Shown one piece after another: positions 7,861-16,611 of a stretch of DNA of 64,000 nt (position 1 is the first letter of the stretch; each line of letters starts with the position of its first letter). A program made the position numbers and the translations under genes. The stretch comes from Streptacidiphilus pinicola (GTDB lineage Bacteria; Actinomycetota; Actinomycetes; Streptomycetales; Streptomycetaceae): the NCBI RefSeq assembly GCF_003258295.1, contig NZ_QKYN01000059.1, positions 1-64,000 on the forward strand, written 5' to 3'. A model generated the notes under the pieces. The model did no database searches and was not told the origin of the DNA. It saw only the letters and a list, made by a program, of their open reading frames with translations.

Positions 7861-9450
7861 ATGAGCACCTCCCTGTCCGCGAGCGCCCCCGCGTCCACCG
7901 CGCGGCGCGGCAGCACGCCCCTGATCCTGGCCCTGGGCCTCGCGGCGATGGTCGTGTCGATGGCCCAGACCCAGGTCGTCCCGATCCTGTCGCTGCTCGC
8001 GCACGACCTGCACGCGAGCAGCTCCGGCGTGAGCTGGGTGACCACCGCCACCCTGCTCTCCGCCGCGGTCTTCACCCCGCTGCTGGGCCGCGTCGGCGAC
8101 CTCTACGGCAAGAAGCAGACGCTGATCGCCGTCCTCGCGGTCATGGTCGCGGGCTCGCTGCTCGCCGCCACCACGACCTCGCTGACCCTGCTGATCGTCG
8201 GCCGGGTGCTGCAGGGCTCCGCCACCGCGATCTTCCCGCTGGCCCTGTCGATCATTCGCGACCAGGTCGCCCACGAGAAGCTGCACGGCGCGATGGCGCT
8301 GGTCAGCAGCACCCTGGCGTTCGGCTCCGGCCTCTCGCTGGTGATCACCGGCCTGCTCACCCAGGGCTCGAACCCCAACTACCACTCGGTCTTCTGGGTC
8401 TCCACCGCGCTCTCGCTGCTGGCGCTCGTCGCCGTCGTCCTCCTGGTCCCCAACCGCGGCCACGCCGCGGGCGGCCGGATCGACTACCTCGGCACCCTGA
8501 CCATGGCCGGCTTCCTGGTCCTGCTGCTGCTCGGCATCTCCCAGGGTCACGACTGGGGCTGGGGCTCCGGCAAGACCCTCGGCTGCTTCGCCGGTGCCGT
8601 GGTCGTCGCGGTCGTCTGGGTGCTGGTCGAGCGCAAGGTCGCATCGCCGCTGGTGGACATGAAGATGTTCACCCACCGGCAGGTCGCCTTCACCAACCTC
8701 TCCGGGCTGTTCATCGGCTTCGCGTCGTTCGCGCAGTTCATCGGCATCTCCTACCTGGTCCAGATGCCCAAGATGCTGACCGGCTACGGCTTCACCGCCT
8801 CGGTGCTGCGCGCCTCCGTCGAGTACCTGCTGCCGAGCTCGCTGATCGCGCTGATCGCCGCTCCCGTCGGCGGCATCCTGGTCCGCCGGATCAGCGCCCG
8901 CCACACGCTGGCACTCGGCGCGGTCATCGGCGCGGCCGGCTTCGCCTGGCTGGCCTTCTCGCACGGCAACAGCCTCGGCGTGATCCTGGCCGGCCTGCTG
9001 ACCGGCACCTCGATCGCCTTCGGCTACGCCTCGATGCCCGCCCTGATCGCCGCCAGCGTTCCGCTCGAGCAGACCGGCATCGCCAACGGCATCAACTCGA
9101 TCTCCCGTTCGGTCGGCAGCTCGGTCGCCTCGGCGGTGGTCACCACGCTGCTGGCCTCCAAGCTGATCCACGGCCTGCCGGCCGGGGTCCCGCCGCTGCC
9201 GCAGCAGAGCCAGTTCACGCTGAGCTTCGTGATCGGCATGTGCGCCCTGCTGCTCACCGTCCCGGTCGCGCTGCTCGGCCTGACCCGCGCCCCCAAGGCG
9301 TCGTCCGCGCCGGTCGCCTCCGGTGGCGGCTCGGCCGCCGCCGAGCCGGTCCTGGACGAGCCGGTCCTGGCGGCCGAGGTCGTCGAGGCCGTCGAGGAGG
9401 CCGCGGAGGCGGAGGCGGCAGCCGTCGCCGAGCACTCGATCAAGAGCTGA
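7861..9450 (+). CDS. MFS drug-efflux transporter (DHA2-like)
   Basis: This 529-residue inner-membrane transporter has about 13-14 hydrophobic helices. The MFS motif A appears as GRVGDLYGKKQ between helices 2 and 3. The central helices contain the antiporter-like stretch LVSSTLAFGSGLSLVITGLL. The C-terminal 60 residues are Ala/Glu-rich, acidic and cytoplasmic. The family exports drugs or small metabolites by proton antiport, and the substrate is unknown here. The upstream promoter carries a dyad over its -10 box, so expression is probably repressed until an inducer appears. A strong hairpin follows the gene. Confidence 0.9.
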   Translation: MSTSLSASAPASTARRGSTPLILALGLAAMVVSMAQTQVVPILSLLAHDLHASSSGVSWVTTATLLSAAVFTPLLGRVGDLYGKKQTLIAVLAVMVAGSLLAATTTSLTLLIVGRVLQGSATAIFPLALSIIRDQVAHEKLHGAMALVSSTLAFGSGLSLVITGLLTQGSNPNYHSVFWVSTALSLLALVAVVLLVPNRGHAAGGRIDYLGTLTMAGFLVLLLLGISQGHDWGWGSGKTLGCFAGAVVVAVVWVLVERKVASPLVDMKMFTHRQVAFTNLSGLFIGFASFAQFIGISYLVQMPKMLTGYGFTASVLRASVEYLLPSSLIALIAAPVGGILVRRISARHTLALGAVIGAAGFAWLAFSHGNSLGVILAGLLTGTSIAFGYASMPALIAASVPLEQTGIANGINSISRSVGSSVASAVVTTLLASKLIHGLPAGVPPLPQQSQFTLSFVIGMCALLLTVPVALLGLTRAPKASSAPVASGGGSAAAEPVLDEPVLAAEVVEAVEEAAEAEAAAVAEHSIKS

Positions 9451-9471
9451 CGAAGAAGAACAGATCGCGTC

Positions 9472-9524
9472 CGAATGGCCCGTGCGGCCCCGAACTTCCA
9501 GGTCGGGGCCGCACGGGCCATTCG
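9472..9524. terminator. Strong terminator hairpin (22-bp perfect stem)
   Basis: A perfect 22-bp GC-rich stem (9472-9493 with 9503-9524) encloses a 9-nt loop and starts 22 bp after the stop of the MFS gene. There is no T-run. It is one of the strongest hairpins in the window. Confidence 0.85.
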
Positions 9525-9592
9525 CACGGCACATGAATGCTTGGTGATATGCCCACGCCATATCACCCCGCCTCTTACTTGGCGATCATCCG

Positions 9593-9991
9593 ATGAGTAG
9601 CCTCTCCCCCGTGCCATCAACCTCAGACGTCCCGGCCGCGGTCGGAAGCTTCGCGGCCATCTGGAGCCGCGCGCTCTTCCCGGTGACCCGGACCGATCTG
9701 ACGCGCGATCAGCTCACCGAGCTGCTCACTCCCATGGCCGGGCAGCTGCGCGACGCCCTGCACCAGGACCGGTTCGACCCGCGACCGGCCCGCGCGATAG
9801 GCAACCAGCTGGTCCGGGGTCACTCCGACGAACCGGACGCGCTGGCCCAGACGCTCGGGGTCATGGACGCCTATCTGCTGCTCTACTTCCCACCGCCCAA
9901 ACCGCTCTCCGGACCGATCGCCCGCGCCCGTTCGGCGCGCCTGCAGCACGCGGTGGCGGCCGGATTCGTGGAGGCATTGCGCGAAGCCTGA
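9593..9991 (+). CDS. Orphan N-terminal segment of an RmdA-like GGDEF/EAL protein
   Basis: This 132-residue protein resembles the N-terminal region that precedes the PAS-GGDEF-EAL domains in streptomycete bifunctional diguanylate cyclase/phosphodiesterases. Family-like stretches are FAAIWSRALFPVTRTDLTRD, AGQLRDALHQDRFDPRPARA and LGVMDAYLLLYF, ending in ARLQHAVAAGFVEALREA. In the full-length proteins this segment continues into PAS and GGDEF domains. Here a stop follows immediately, and no such domain is found downstream before sbcD. It may be a stand-alone regulatory partner or a truncated relic. Codon use is normal, which favours an expressed gene. Confidence 0.75.
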   Translation: MSSLSPVPSTSDVPAAVGSFAAIWSRALFPVTRTDLTRDQLTELLTPMAGQLRDALHQDRFDPRPARAIGNQLVRGHSDEPDALAQTLGVMDAYLLLYFPPPKPLSGPIARARSARLQHAVAAGFVEALREA

Positions 9992-10086
9992 ACGGGAGCC
10001 GGGCGGAAGCTGGGAGAAGCCTGAGCGGACAGATTGAACGGGGGGTTGCAATTCGCTGTCAGTGGCAGCGGTTACTGTCGTGAGCC

Positions 10087-11256
10087 ATGCGCTTCCTGCA
10101 CACCTCCGACTGGCATCTGGGCCGTTCGCTCCACCGCGAGAACCTGCTCCCGGCCCAACGCGCCTTTCTGCGGCACCTCGTGCAGACCGCGGCGGACGAG
10201 CGGGTCGACGCCGTGCTCGTCGCCGGGGACGTCTACGACCGCGCCGTGCCCAGCCTCGGGGCCGTGGAGCTGTTCGACGAGGCACTGCACGCGCTCGCCG
10301 AGCTCGCCGTCCCGGTCGTGCTGATCAGCGGCAACCACGACAGCGCGCAGCGGCTCGGGGTCGGCGCGGGGCTGGTCGCGCGCGCCGGGGTGCACCTGCG
10401 CACGGCGCCGGACCCGGCCGCCGTCGCGGAGCCGGTCGTCCTGGCGGACGCGGACGGGCCGGTCGCGGTCTACGGGCTGCCCTACCTGGAGCCCGCGCTG
10501 GTGCGGCAGCGGCTCGGCGCGCCGGAGGCGAGCCACACGGCCGTGCTGACCGCCGCGATGGACGCCGTCCGGGCGGATCTCGCGGAGCGGCGGGCGGACG
10601 GCGCGAGCGTGCGCTCGATCGTGCTCGCGCACGCCTTCGTCATCGGCGGCGAGGCCTGCGACAGCGAACGCGACATCGCGGTCGGCGGGGTGCCCAGCGT
10701 GCCGGCGTCGGTCTTCGAGGGCGTGGACTACGCCGCCCTCGGCCATCTGCACGGGTGTCAGACGATCAACGAGCGGGTCCGCTACAGCGGCTCGCCGCTC
10801 GCGTACTCCTTCTCCGAGGCCGACCACCGCAAGTCGATGTGGCTGGTCGAGCTGGGCCCGCAGGGCGAGTTGAGCGCCGAGCGGGTGGACTGCCCGGTGC
10901 CGCGCCGCCTCACCCGCATCCGCGGGGAGCTGGAGCGGCTGCTGACGGCGGACGAGTTCGACGCGGCCGAGGAGTGCTGGGTGCAGGTCACCCTGACGGA
11001 CGCGGCGCGTCCGCCGCAGGCCATGGAGCGGCTGCGGGTGCGGTTCCCGCACACGCTGCAGCTGGCCTTCGAGCCGCAGGGCCGCGAGGACGACGGCCTG
11101 AGCAGCTACGGCGAGCGGGTCCGCGGGCGGGACGACGGCGCGGTGGCGCTCGGCTTCGTCCGGCACGTGCGCGGGGCGGCGGCCACCCAGGCGGAGTCGA
11201 CGCTGCTGGTCGCGGCGGTGGAGGCGGCGGCGCGCGCCGCGGGCGGGGAGATCTGA
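10087..11256 (+). CDS. sbcD: Nuclease SbcCD subunit D (exonuclease SbcD)
   Basis: This 389-residue Mre11-family phosphodiesterase acts with SbcC on DNA hairpins and blocked ends. The metal-binding motifs are in order: SDWHLG at 7-12, GDVYDR at 47-52, GNHDS at 82-86, then LAHAF and a GHLH motif (ALGHLHG). A TACTGT hexamer 8 nt before the ATG and the lack of a clear Shine-Dalgarno sequence suggest a near-leaderless transcript. Its TGA shares one base with the ATG of sbcC (TGATG), so the two subunits are translationally coupled. Length matches the family. Confidence 0.95.
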   Translation: MRFLHTSDWHLGRSLHRENLLPAQRAFLRHLVQTAADERVDAVLVAGDVYDRAVPSLGAVELFDEALHALAELAVPVVLISGNHDSAQRLGVGAGLVARAGVHLRTAPDPAAVAEPVVLADADGPVAVYGLPYLEPALVRQRLGAPEASHTAVLTAAMDAVRADLAERRADGASVRSIVLAHAFVIGGEACDSERDIAVGGVPSVPASVFEGVDYAALGHLHGCQTINERVRYSGSPLAYSFSEADHRKSMWLVELGPQGELSAERVDCPVPRRLTRIRGELERLLTADEFDAAEECWVQVTLTDAARPPQAMERLRVRFPHTLQLAFEPQGREDDGLSSYGERVRGRDDGAVALGFVRHVRGAAATQAESTLLVAAVEAAARAAGGEI

Positions 11257-14231
11257 TGCGGCTGCACAAGCTGACCGTCACGGCCTTCGGCCCGTTCCGC
11301 GACCGGGAGCGCGTCGACTTCGACGCGCTCGCCTCCGGCGGTCTCTTCCTGCTCACCGGGCCGACGGGCGCGGGCAAGACCAGCGTCCTGGACGCCGTCT
11401 GCTTCGCGCTCTACGGCTCGGTGCCGGGCAGCCGCGGCCGGGCCGGACGCGGGCTGCGCAGCGACCACGCGGACGCGTCCGTGCTGACCAGGGTGGAGTT
11501 GGAGCTCACCCTCGGGGGCCGCCGGCTGCTGGTCCAGCGCAGCCCCGAGCAGCTGCGCCCCAAGCAGCGCGGGGCGGGCCTGACCCCCGTCAAGGCGCAG
11601 ACGCTGCTGAGCGAGTGGTCGGCCGAGGACGACGCCTGGCGGCCGCGCAGCGGCTCGCACCAGGAGATCGGCCAGGAGCTGCTCGATCTCGTCGGCATGA
11701 GCCGGGACCAGTTCACCCAGGTCGTGCTGCTCCCCCAGGGCGATTTCGCCCGCTTCCTGCAGTCCGGCGCGCAGGAGCGCCGCGAGCTGCTGGGCCGGCT
11801 GTTCGACACCCGCCGCTTCGGGGACGTCGAGGCGTGGCTGGCCGAACACCGGCAGCGCTGCGAGAAGGAGACGCAGTCGGTCCGCGCCGACATCGCCGCG
11901 TCGGTGGAGCGCCTGCACGAGGCGGCCGGGGCCCCGGATCTCCCCACCCCCGAGCCGGAGACGCCGGCTGACGCCGTGTCGGCCTGGGCCGCGGCCCTGC
12001 GGGAGCAGGCCGTGCTGCGGCACGAGGTCACCGTGGTGCGGTACGGGCTCGTCAGCGAGCGGCGCGCGGCCCTCCAGTCCCGCCTCCGCGCGGTGGAGGC
12101 CCTCTCCGCCCGGCAGGAGGAACACCGCCACGCCGTCGAGGCCCTCGCCCGCCTGGCGGCGGCCGAACCCGAGCAGCGGGACCGCGAGTCCCGCCTCAAG
12201 CGCGCCGACCACGCCGCCTCGGTCGCCCCGGTGCTGCGCCAGTACGCGGAGGCGAGCCACGACGCGTCCCGCGCGGCGTCCGAACGCGAGCACGCGTTGG
12301 CGGCACTGGGTGGGCCGCCACTGGACGCCGAGGCGCTGCGCGCCGCCGAGCGGGAGGCGCTGGGGGCGGTGGGCGAGTTGCGCGCGCTGGTGGAGGCTGA
12401 GCGGCGGTTCGAGGTTGCCGGGGAGGAGGCCGCGCGGGCGGAGCGCCGGTTCGGGGCGGCCGAGGAGGCGCGGGAGGAGGCCGCCGCGTGGCTGGCCGAC
12501 TGGCCCGGGGTGAGGGCCGAGGCACAGCAGGCCGTGGACGCGGCGCGGGACGTCGCCGCGAAGCGGGAGGGGCTGGACGAGAAGCTGCACGCGGCCGAGG
12601 AGCGGGCCGACGCCGCCGCGCGGCGGGACGCGTTGCGTGCGCGGCACGAGGAGGCGCAGGAGCGCCATCTGGCGCTGCGTACCCGCGCCGCCGAGGCGCA
12701 GGAGAGATGGCTCGACCTCAAGCAGCGCCGGATCGAGGGCATGGCCGCCGAGTTGGCGGCGTGGCTGCGGCCCGGCACCGCCTGCGAGGTCTGTGGCGCG
12801 ACGGAGCACCCCGCCCCGGCCGTCGCCGCGCCGGACCAGGTGACGCCGGACCAGGAACGGGTGGCCGAGCAGGCGTTCCGTGCGATCGAACGTCAGGTCG
12901 CGGACGCGGGCGCCGAACTCGCCCGGCTCGCCACCGAGTCCTCCGCCGCCGAGGCGCGCGCGGGCGTCGGCTCCCGGGCCGAGCTGCTCGCCGAGGCGGC
13001 AGGCCTGCGCGCCGAGCGTGAGACGGCCGAGCGTGCCGAGGCCGCCGCGTTGGACGCCGCCCAGCGGCTGGACCGGCTGGAGCGGGAGCACGAGCGGCGC
13101 GGGCAGCAACTCGCCGCGGCGCAGACGGCCGCCGCGACGGCGGAGGAGGTGCTGGTGCGGCTCGCCGCCGAGCGCGCCGAGTTGGACTCCCGGTTGGCCC
13201 GGGCCCGCGCGGGAGCACCCTCGATCGCGGCGCGCATCGCGCAGCTGGAGCGGGAGGCGGGCGCGCTGGGCCGGGCCGCCGACGCGGTGCGGGCCTCGGC
13301 GGCTGCCACGCGCGCGGCGGAGGCGGCGCGGACCACCGCCGAGCGCGAGTGCGCGGCGGCCGGCTTCGCCGATCCGGCCGAGGCGCACGAGGCCGCGCTC
13401 TCCCCCGCGCAGACGCAGGCGCTGCGGGCCACGGTGGAGGCCCACGCCGCGCGCCTGGCCCGCGCCCGCGAGCAGGTGGGCGACCCGGAGCTCACGGCGG
13501 CGGCCGCGCTCCCCGCCGCGGACGTCGCGGCGGCACGCGCCGCCGACCGGGCGGCCGAGCGCACCCTGCTGGACGCCCACGCCGCGGAGCGCGGTGCCTC
13601 GGCGCGTCTCGCCGACCTCGCCCGCCTCGGCGCACGCCTGGCGGACGACCTCCGGCGCCTGCGTCCGTACGCGGTCGAGCTGGCCACGGCGACGGAGCTG
13701 TCGCAGCTCGTCGCCGGCACCAGCAAGAGCAACGAGCTGCGCATGTCGCTGGAGAACTACGTGCTCGCCGCCCGCCTGGAGCAGGTCGCGGCCGCGGCGG
13801 GCGCCCGGCTGCGGATCATGTCGGGCGGCCGCTACACGCTGGAGCACACCGACGCCCGGGTCCGCGGCAACGCCCGCTCGGGTCTTGGCCTCCAGGTGCT
13901 GGACGCCTGGACCGGCCAGTACCGCGACACCTCCACCCTCTCGGGCGGCGAGAGCTTCTTCGCCTCCCTCGCGCTGGCCCTCGGCCTCGCGGACGTCGTC
14001 ACGGACGAGGCGGGCGGCATGCCACTGGACACCCTCTTCATCGACGAGGGCTTCGGCGCGCTCGACCCGGACACCCTGGAGGAGGTCATGTCCGTGCTGG
14101 ACTCGCTGCGCGAGCGGGACCGCGCGGTCGGCATCGTGAGCCACGTCGCGGAGCTGCGGGACCGCATCCCGCAGCAGCTGGCGGTCCGCAAGGCCCGTTC
14201 AGGCTCGACGCTGAGCCAGGAGCAGGCCTAG
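11256..14231 (+). CDS. sbcC: Nuclease SbcCD subunit C (ATPase SbcC)
   Basis: This 991-residue SMC-like ATPase partners SbcD. The Walker A motif is GPTGAGKTS at 35-43. A very long Ala/Arg/Glu-rich coiled coil follows, with a zinc-hook Cys-X-X-Cys at 510-513 (CEVC) at its apex. The ABC signature LSGGES is at 895-900 and the Walker B IDEGFG has D930-E931. The frame is open far upstream, but the true ATG overlaps the sbcD stop and begins with the family-typical MRLHKLTVTAFGPF. The two genes form one operon for double-strand-end processing. No gene of other function is included. Confidence 0.95.
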   Translation: MRLHKLTVTAFGPFRDRERVDFDALASGGLFLLTGPTGAGKTSVLDAVCFALYGSVPGSRGRAGRGLRSDHADASVLTRVELELTLGGRRLLVQRSPEQLRPKQRGAGLTPVKAQTLLSEWSAEDDAWRPRSGSHQEIGQELLDLVGMSRDQFTQVVLLPQGDFARFLQSGAQERRELLGRLFDTRRFGDVEAWLAEHRQRCEKETQSVRADIAASVERLHEAAGAPDLPTPEPETPADAVSAWAAALREQAVLRHEVTVVRYGLVSERRAALQSRLRAVEALSARQEEHRHAVEALARLAAAEPEQRDRESRLKRADHAASVAPVLRQYAEASHDASRAASEREHALAALGGPPLDAEALRAAEREALGAVGELRALVEAERRFEVAGEEAARAERRFGAAEEAREEAAAWLADWPGVRAEAQQAVDAARDVAAKREGLDEKLHAAEERADAAARRDALRARHEEAQERHLALRTRAAEAQERWLDLKQRRIEGMAAELAAWLRPGTACEVCGATEHPAPAVAAPDQVTPDQERVAEQAFRAIERQVADAGAELARLATESSAAEARAGVGSRAELLAEAAGLRAERETAERAEAAALDAAQRLDRLEREHERRGQQLAAAQTAAATAEEVLVRLAAERAELDSRLARARAGAPSIAARIAQLEREAGALGRAADAVRASAAATRAAEAARTTAERECAAAGFADPAEAHEAALSPAQTQALRATVEAHAARLARAREQVGDPELTAAAALPAADVAAARAADRAAERTLLDAHAAERGASARLADLARLGARLADDLRRLRPYAVELATATELSQLVAGTSKSNELRMSLENYVLAARLEQVAAAAGARLRIMSGGRYTLEHTDARVRGNARSGLGLQVLDAWTGQYRDTSTLSGGESFFASLALALGLADVVTDEAGGMPLDTLFIDEGFGALDPDTLEEVMSVLDSLRERDRAVGIVSHVAELRDRIPQQLAVRKARSGSTLSQEQA

Positions 14232-14267
14232 AGTCTGCTCACCTGATACGGGGGCAACGGGGGGATC

Positions 14268-14624
14268 ATGGACGCGATCAGCATCGCGGTCGTCGTGATG
14301 GCGGGCGGGTACGCCGTCAACGGGGCACTGGACCGGGTCCGGCGGCTGCGGAAGGACCGGCGCGAGGAGCAGGAGAAGGCGCTGCGCGGCCCGGAACCGG
14401 TCTGCGGCTGCGGGCACCACCTCGCCTACCACGACCTGCACGACGGCCGCTGCTACGCCGAGGTCAAGCGCAAGGGTGGAACCGACGGCGAGGGCAGGCC
14501 GAAGGGCCAGGCACCGGCCCAGTGCACCTGCCGCCGCTACGCGGGCCCCGAGCCGCTGGCCACTCTCTACGCCCCCGAACTGACCGCGGACGCACGCCCA
14601 CCGTTGGAACCGCCGACCGCGTAG
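14268..14624 (+). CDS. Small membrane-anchored Cys-rich protein, unknown function
   Basis: This 118-residue hypothetical protein begins with one hydrophobic helix (about residues 3-20). A basic stretch follows (RVRRLRKDRREEQEK), then a cytoplasmic region with clustered Cys and His: CGCGHHLAYHDLHDGRC and later CTCRRY. The spacing looks like a metal site, probably zinc, but no named family was recognised. GGGGGG lies a few bases before the ATG. GC3 is typical of the window, so the gene is probably real. It lies 36 bp after sbcC on the same strand, though a link to DNA repair is not implied. Confidence 0.7.
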   Translation: MDAISIAVVVMAGGYAVNGALDRVRRLRKDRREEQEKALRGPEPVCGCGHHLAYHDLHDGRCYAEVKRKGGTDGEGRPKGQAPAQCTCRRYAGPEPLATLYAPELTADARPPLEPPTA

Positions 14625-14735
14625 CGGGCGCGGGTCAGGATCAACATCCTCAACGCCCCCGACGGCGCCTGGGGCATCGGCGGGCGCGCGCTGACCGGTG
14701 GCGAACTGGTCTCCGTGATCACTTCCGGCGCCTGA
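14625..14735 (+). pseudogene. 36-codon C-terminal fragment, tautomerase-like (remnant)
   Basis: Directly after the TAG of the preceding gene, and in the same frame, 36 codons read RVRINILNAPDGAWGIGG then RALTGGELVSVITSGA before TGA. The pattern of a hydrophobic strand, PDGAWGIGG and a closing helix recalls the tails of small tautomerase-superfamily proteins. It has no start codon of its own. It is either the end of a deleted gene or a read-through extension. The family assignment is weak. Confidence 0.35.
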
Positions 14736-14760
14736 GAAGGGGCTGTTCCCGCCGGGGCGG

Positions 14761-16416
14761 GTGATGCATGGTGGGTGGGTGCCGACTTCCGAGGATGCCC
14801 AGGGCCAGGCCACCCCGTGGTGGCGAAGCGCCGTCATCTACCAGGTCTATCCGCGCAGTTTCGCCGACGGGAACGGGGACGGGACCGGCGATGTCGCCGG
14901 GCTGCGGTCGCGGCTCGGCCACCTCGCCGGGCTCGGCGTGGACGCGCTGTGGCTGTCGCCGTGGTACGTCTCACCGCTCGCCGACGGCGGCTACGACGTG
15001 GCCGACTACCGTGACATCGATCCCGCCTTCGGCACCCTGGACGAGGCCGAGGCGCTGATCCGCGAGGCCCACGGCCTCGGACTGCGGGTGATCGTCGACC
15101 TGGTGCCCAACCACTGCTCCGACCAGCACCCGTGGTTCCAGGCCGCGCTGACGGCCGGGCCGGGCGCGCCGGAGAGGGAGCTGTTCCACTTCCGCGCCGG
15201 GCGCGGCGCGGACGGGGAGCTACCGCCGAACGACTGGCCCTCGCACTTCGGCGGTCCGGCCTGGAGCCGGACCGCCGACGGGTCCTGGTACCTGCACATG
15301 TTCGCGCCGGAGCAGCCGGACTGGAACTGGGAGCACCCGGAGGTCCGCGCCGAGTTCCTGAGCATCCTGCGCTTCTGGCTGGACCTCGGCGTGGACGGCT
15401 TCCGGATCGACGTGACCGACCACCTGATCAAGGAGGACGGCCTGCCCGACACGGCGGGCCACCACCACGACCCGCACCCGTGGCGGGACCAGGAGGGTGT
15501 GCACGAGATCTACCGCTCCTGGCGCAAGCTGCTCGACTCCTACCCGGGCGAGCGCGCCTTCGTCGCCGAGCTGTGGGAGCAGGACCCGGAGCGCTTCGCC
15601 CGCTACCTGCGCCAGGACGAGCTGCACACCGCCTTCAACTTCCCGCTGCTGCGCTCCCCCTGGGACGCGGGCTCGTTCCGCGAGGTGATCGACGCGACGC
15701 TGCACGCGCACGCGCTGGTCGACGCGCCGGCCACCTGGGTGCTGTCCAACCACGACACGACCCGTCATGTGACGCGCTACGGCCGCACCGACACCTCGTA
15801 CGACTTCGACCGGGCCACGCGCCACGGGCTGCCGGTCGACCTGGCCCTCGGCACGCGCCGCGCGCGGGCGGCCGCCCTGCTGATGCTGGCCCTGCCGGGC
15901 AGCGCGTACGTGTACCAGGGCGACGAGCTGGGCCTGTGGGAGGTCGAGGACATCCCGGACGGGCTTCGCCAGGACCCGACCTGGCTGCGCAGTGGCGGCG
16001 TCGACCGGGGCCGCGACGGCTGCCGGGTGCCGCTGCCCTGGGAGGGCGAGGAGCAGCCCTTCGGCTTCAGCCCCACCCGCGCCTCCGCCGCGCCCTGGCT
16101 GGACGTCCAGCCGGACGGCTGGCGGGAGTTGTCGGTCGCGGCCCAGAGCGGCGACCCCGCCTCCCACCTGGAGCTCTACCGGGAGGCGCTGCGGCTGCGC
16201 CGCGCGCTGCCGGGCCTGGGCGACGGCCCACTGGAGTGGCGCCCCAGCGCGCCCAAGGTGCTGGAATTCGCCCGGACGGACGGCTTCCGCTGCGTCGCCA
16301 ACCTCGGCGCGGAGCCGGTGACGCTGCCTCAGGATGCGGAGGTGCTGCTGGCGAGCGTGGATCTCACCGACGGCCTGCTGCCGCCGGACGCGGCGGCGTG
16401 GCTGCGCGAAGCTTAG
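14761..16416 (+). CDS. Glycoside hydrolase family 13 alpha-glucosidase
   Basis: This 551-residue cytoplasmic enzyme of the oligo-1,6-glucosidase/alpha-glucosidase type opens with WWRSAVIYQVYPRSFADGNGDGTGD. The catalytic set is complete: nucleophile D217 in GFRIDV, acid/base E270 in FVAELWE, and D332 in SNHDTTRH. QGDELG follows, where bound substrate is positioned. It releases glucose from short alpha-glucans. The start is uncertain: GTG 14761, ATG 14764 or GTG 14779 all fit G-rich upstream sequence. There is no signal peptide. It is convergent with tex, with a hairpin between them. Confidence 0.92.
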   Translation: MMHGGWVPTSEDAQGQATPWWRSAVIYQVYPRSFADGNGDGTGDVAGLRSRLGHLAGLGVDALWLSPWYVSPLADGGYDVADYRDIDPAFGTLDEAEALIREAHGLGLRVIVDLVPNHCSDQHPWFQAALTAGPGAPERELFHFRAGRGADGELPPNDWPSHFGGPAWSRTADGSWYLHMFAPEQPDWNWEHPEVRAEFLSILRFWLDLGVDGFRIDVTDHLIKEDGLPDTAGHHHDPHPWRDQEGVHEIYRSWRKLLDSYPGERAFVAELWEQDPERFARYLRQDELHTAFNFPLLRSPWDAGSFREVIDATLHAHALVDAPATWVLSNHDTTRHVTRYGRTDTSYDFDRATRHGLPVDLALGTRRARAAALLMLALPGSAYVYQGDELGLWEVEDIPDGLRQDPTWLRSGGVDRGRDGCRVPLPWEGEEQPFGFSPTRASAAPWLDVQPDGWRELSVAAQSGDPASHLELYREALRLRRALPGLGDGPLEWRPSAPKVLEFARTDGFRCVANLGAEPVTLPQDAEVLLASVDLTDGLLPPDAAAWLREA

Positions 16417-16449
16417 ACACCATTCAGGCGAGCGCTGCGCGAAGCGTAG
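16401..16449. repeat. 16-bp near-perfect direct repeat at the GH13 stop codon
   Basis: GCTGCGCGAAGCTTAG (16401-16416, the last codons plus stop) recurs as GCTGCGCGAAGCGTAG at 16434-16449, exactly 33 bp later, with one mismatch. It may be a small tandem duplication of the gene end. Confidence 0.5.
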
Positions 16450-16463
16450 GCCGTTCATGCAAG

Positions 16464-16499
16464 GAGGCCCCTGCCGCACGGGGGGACGGGAGGGGCCTC
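16464..16499. terminator. Hairpin between convergent GH13 and tex genes
   Basis: Arms GAGGCCCCT and AGGGGCCTC (9 bp) enclose an 18-nt loop. It lies 47 bp after the GH13 stop and about 110 bp after the tex stop on the other strand. The position suits a bidirectional terminator. Confidence 0.5.
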
Positions 16500-16611
16500 G
16501 CGCATCATCCTACGAGCTGGAGGACCGTCAATCCGCCAAATCGCCACCAGGGATCAATGAGCCATCGATCGCTGGCAAGGTTGACGGTCCCATCCAACCC
16601 GCGCTGAACTG

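Noticed and set aside
10062-11255. Upstream extension of the sbcC frame through the sbcD gene
   Set aside because: SbcD motifs are in another frame there. The sbcC ATG at 11256 gives the family N-terminus.
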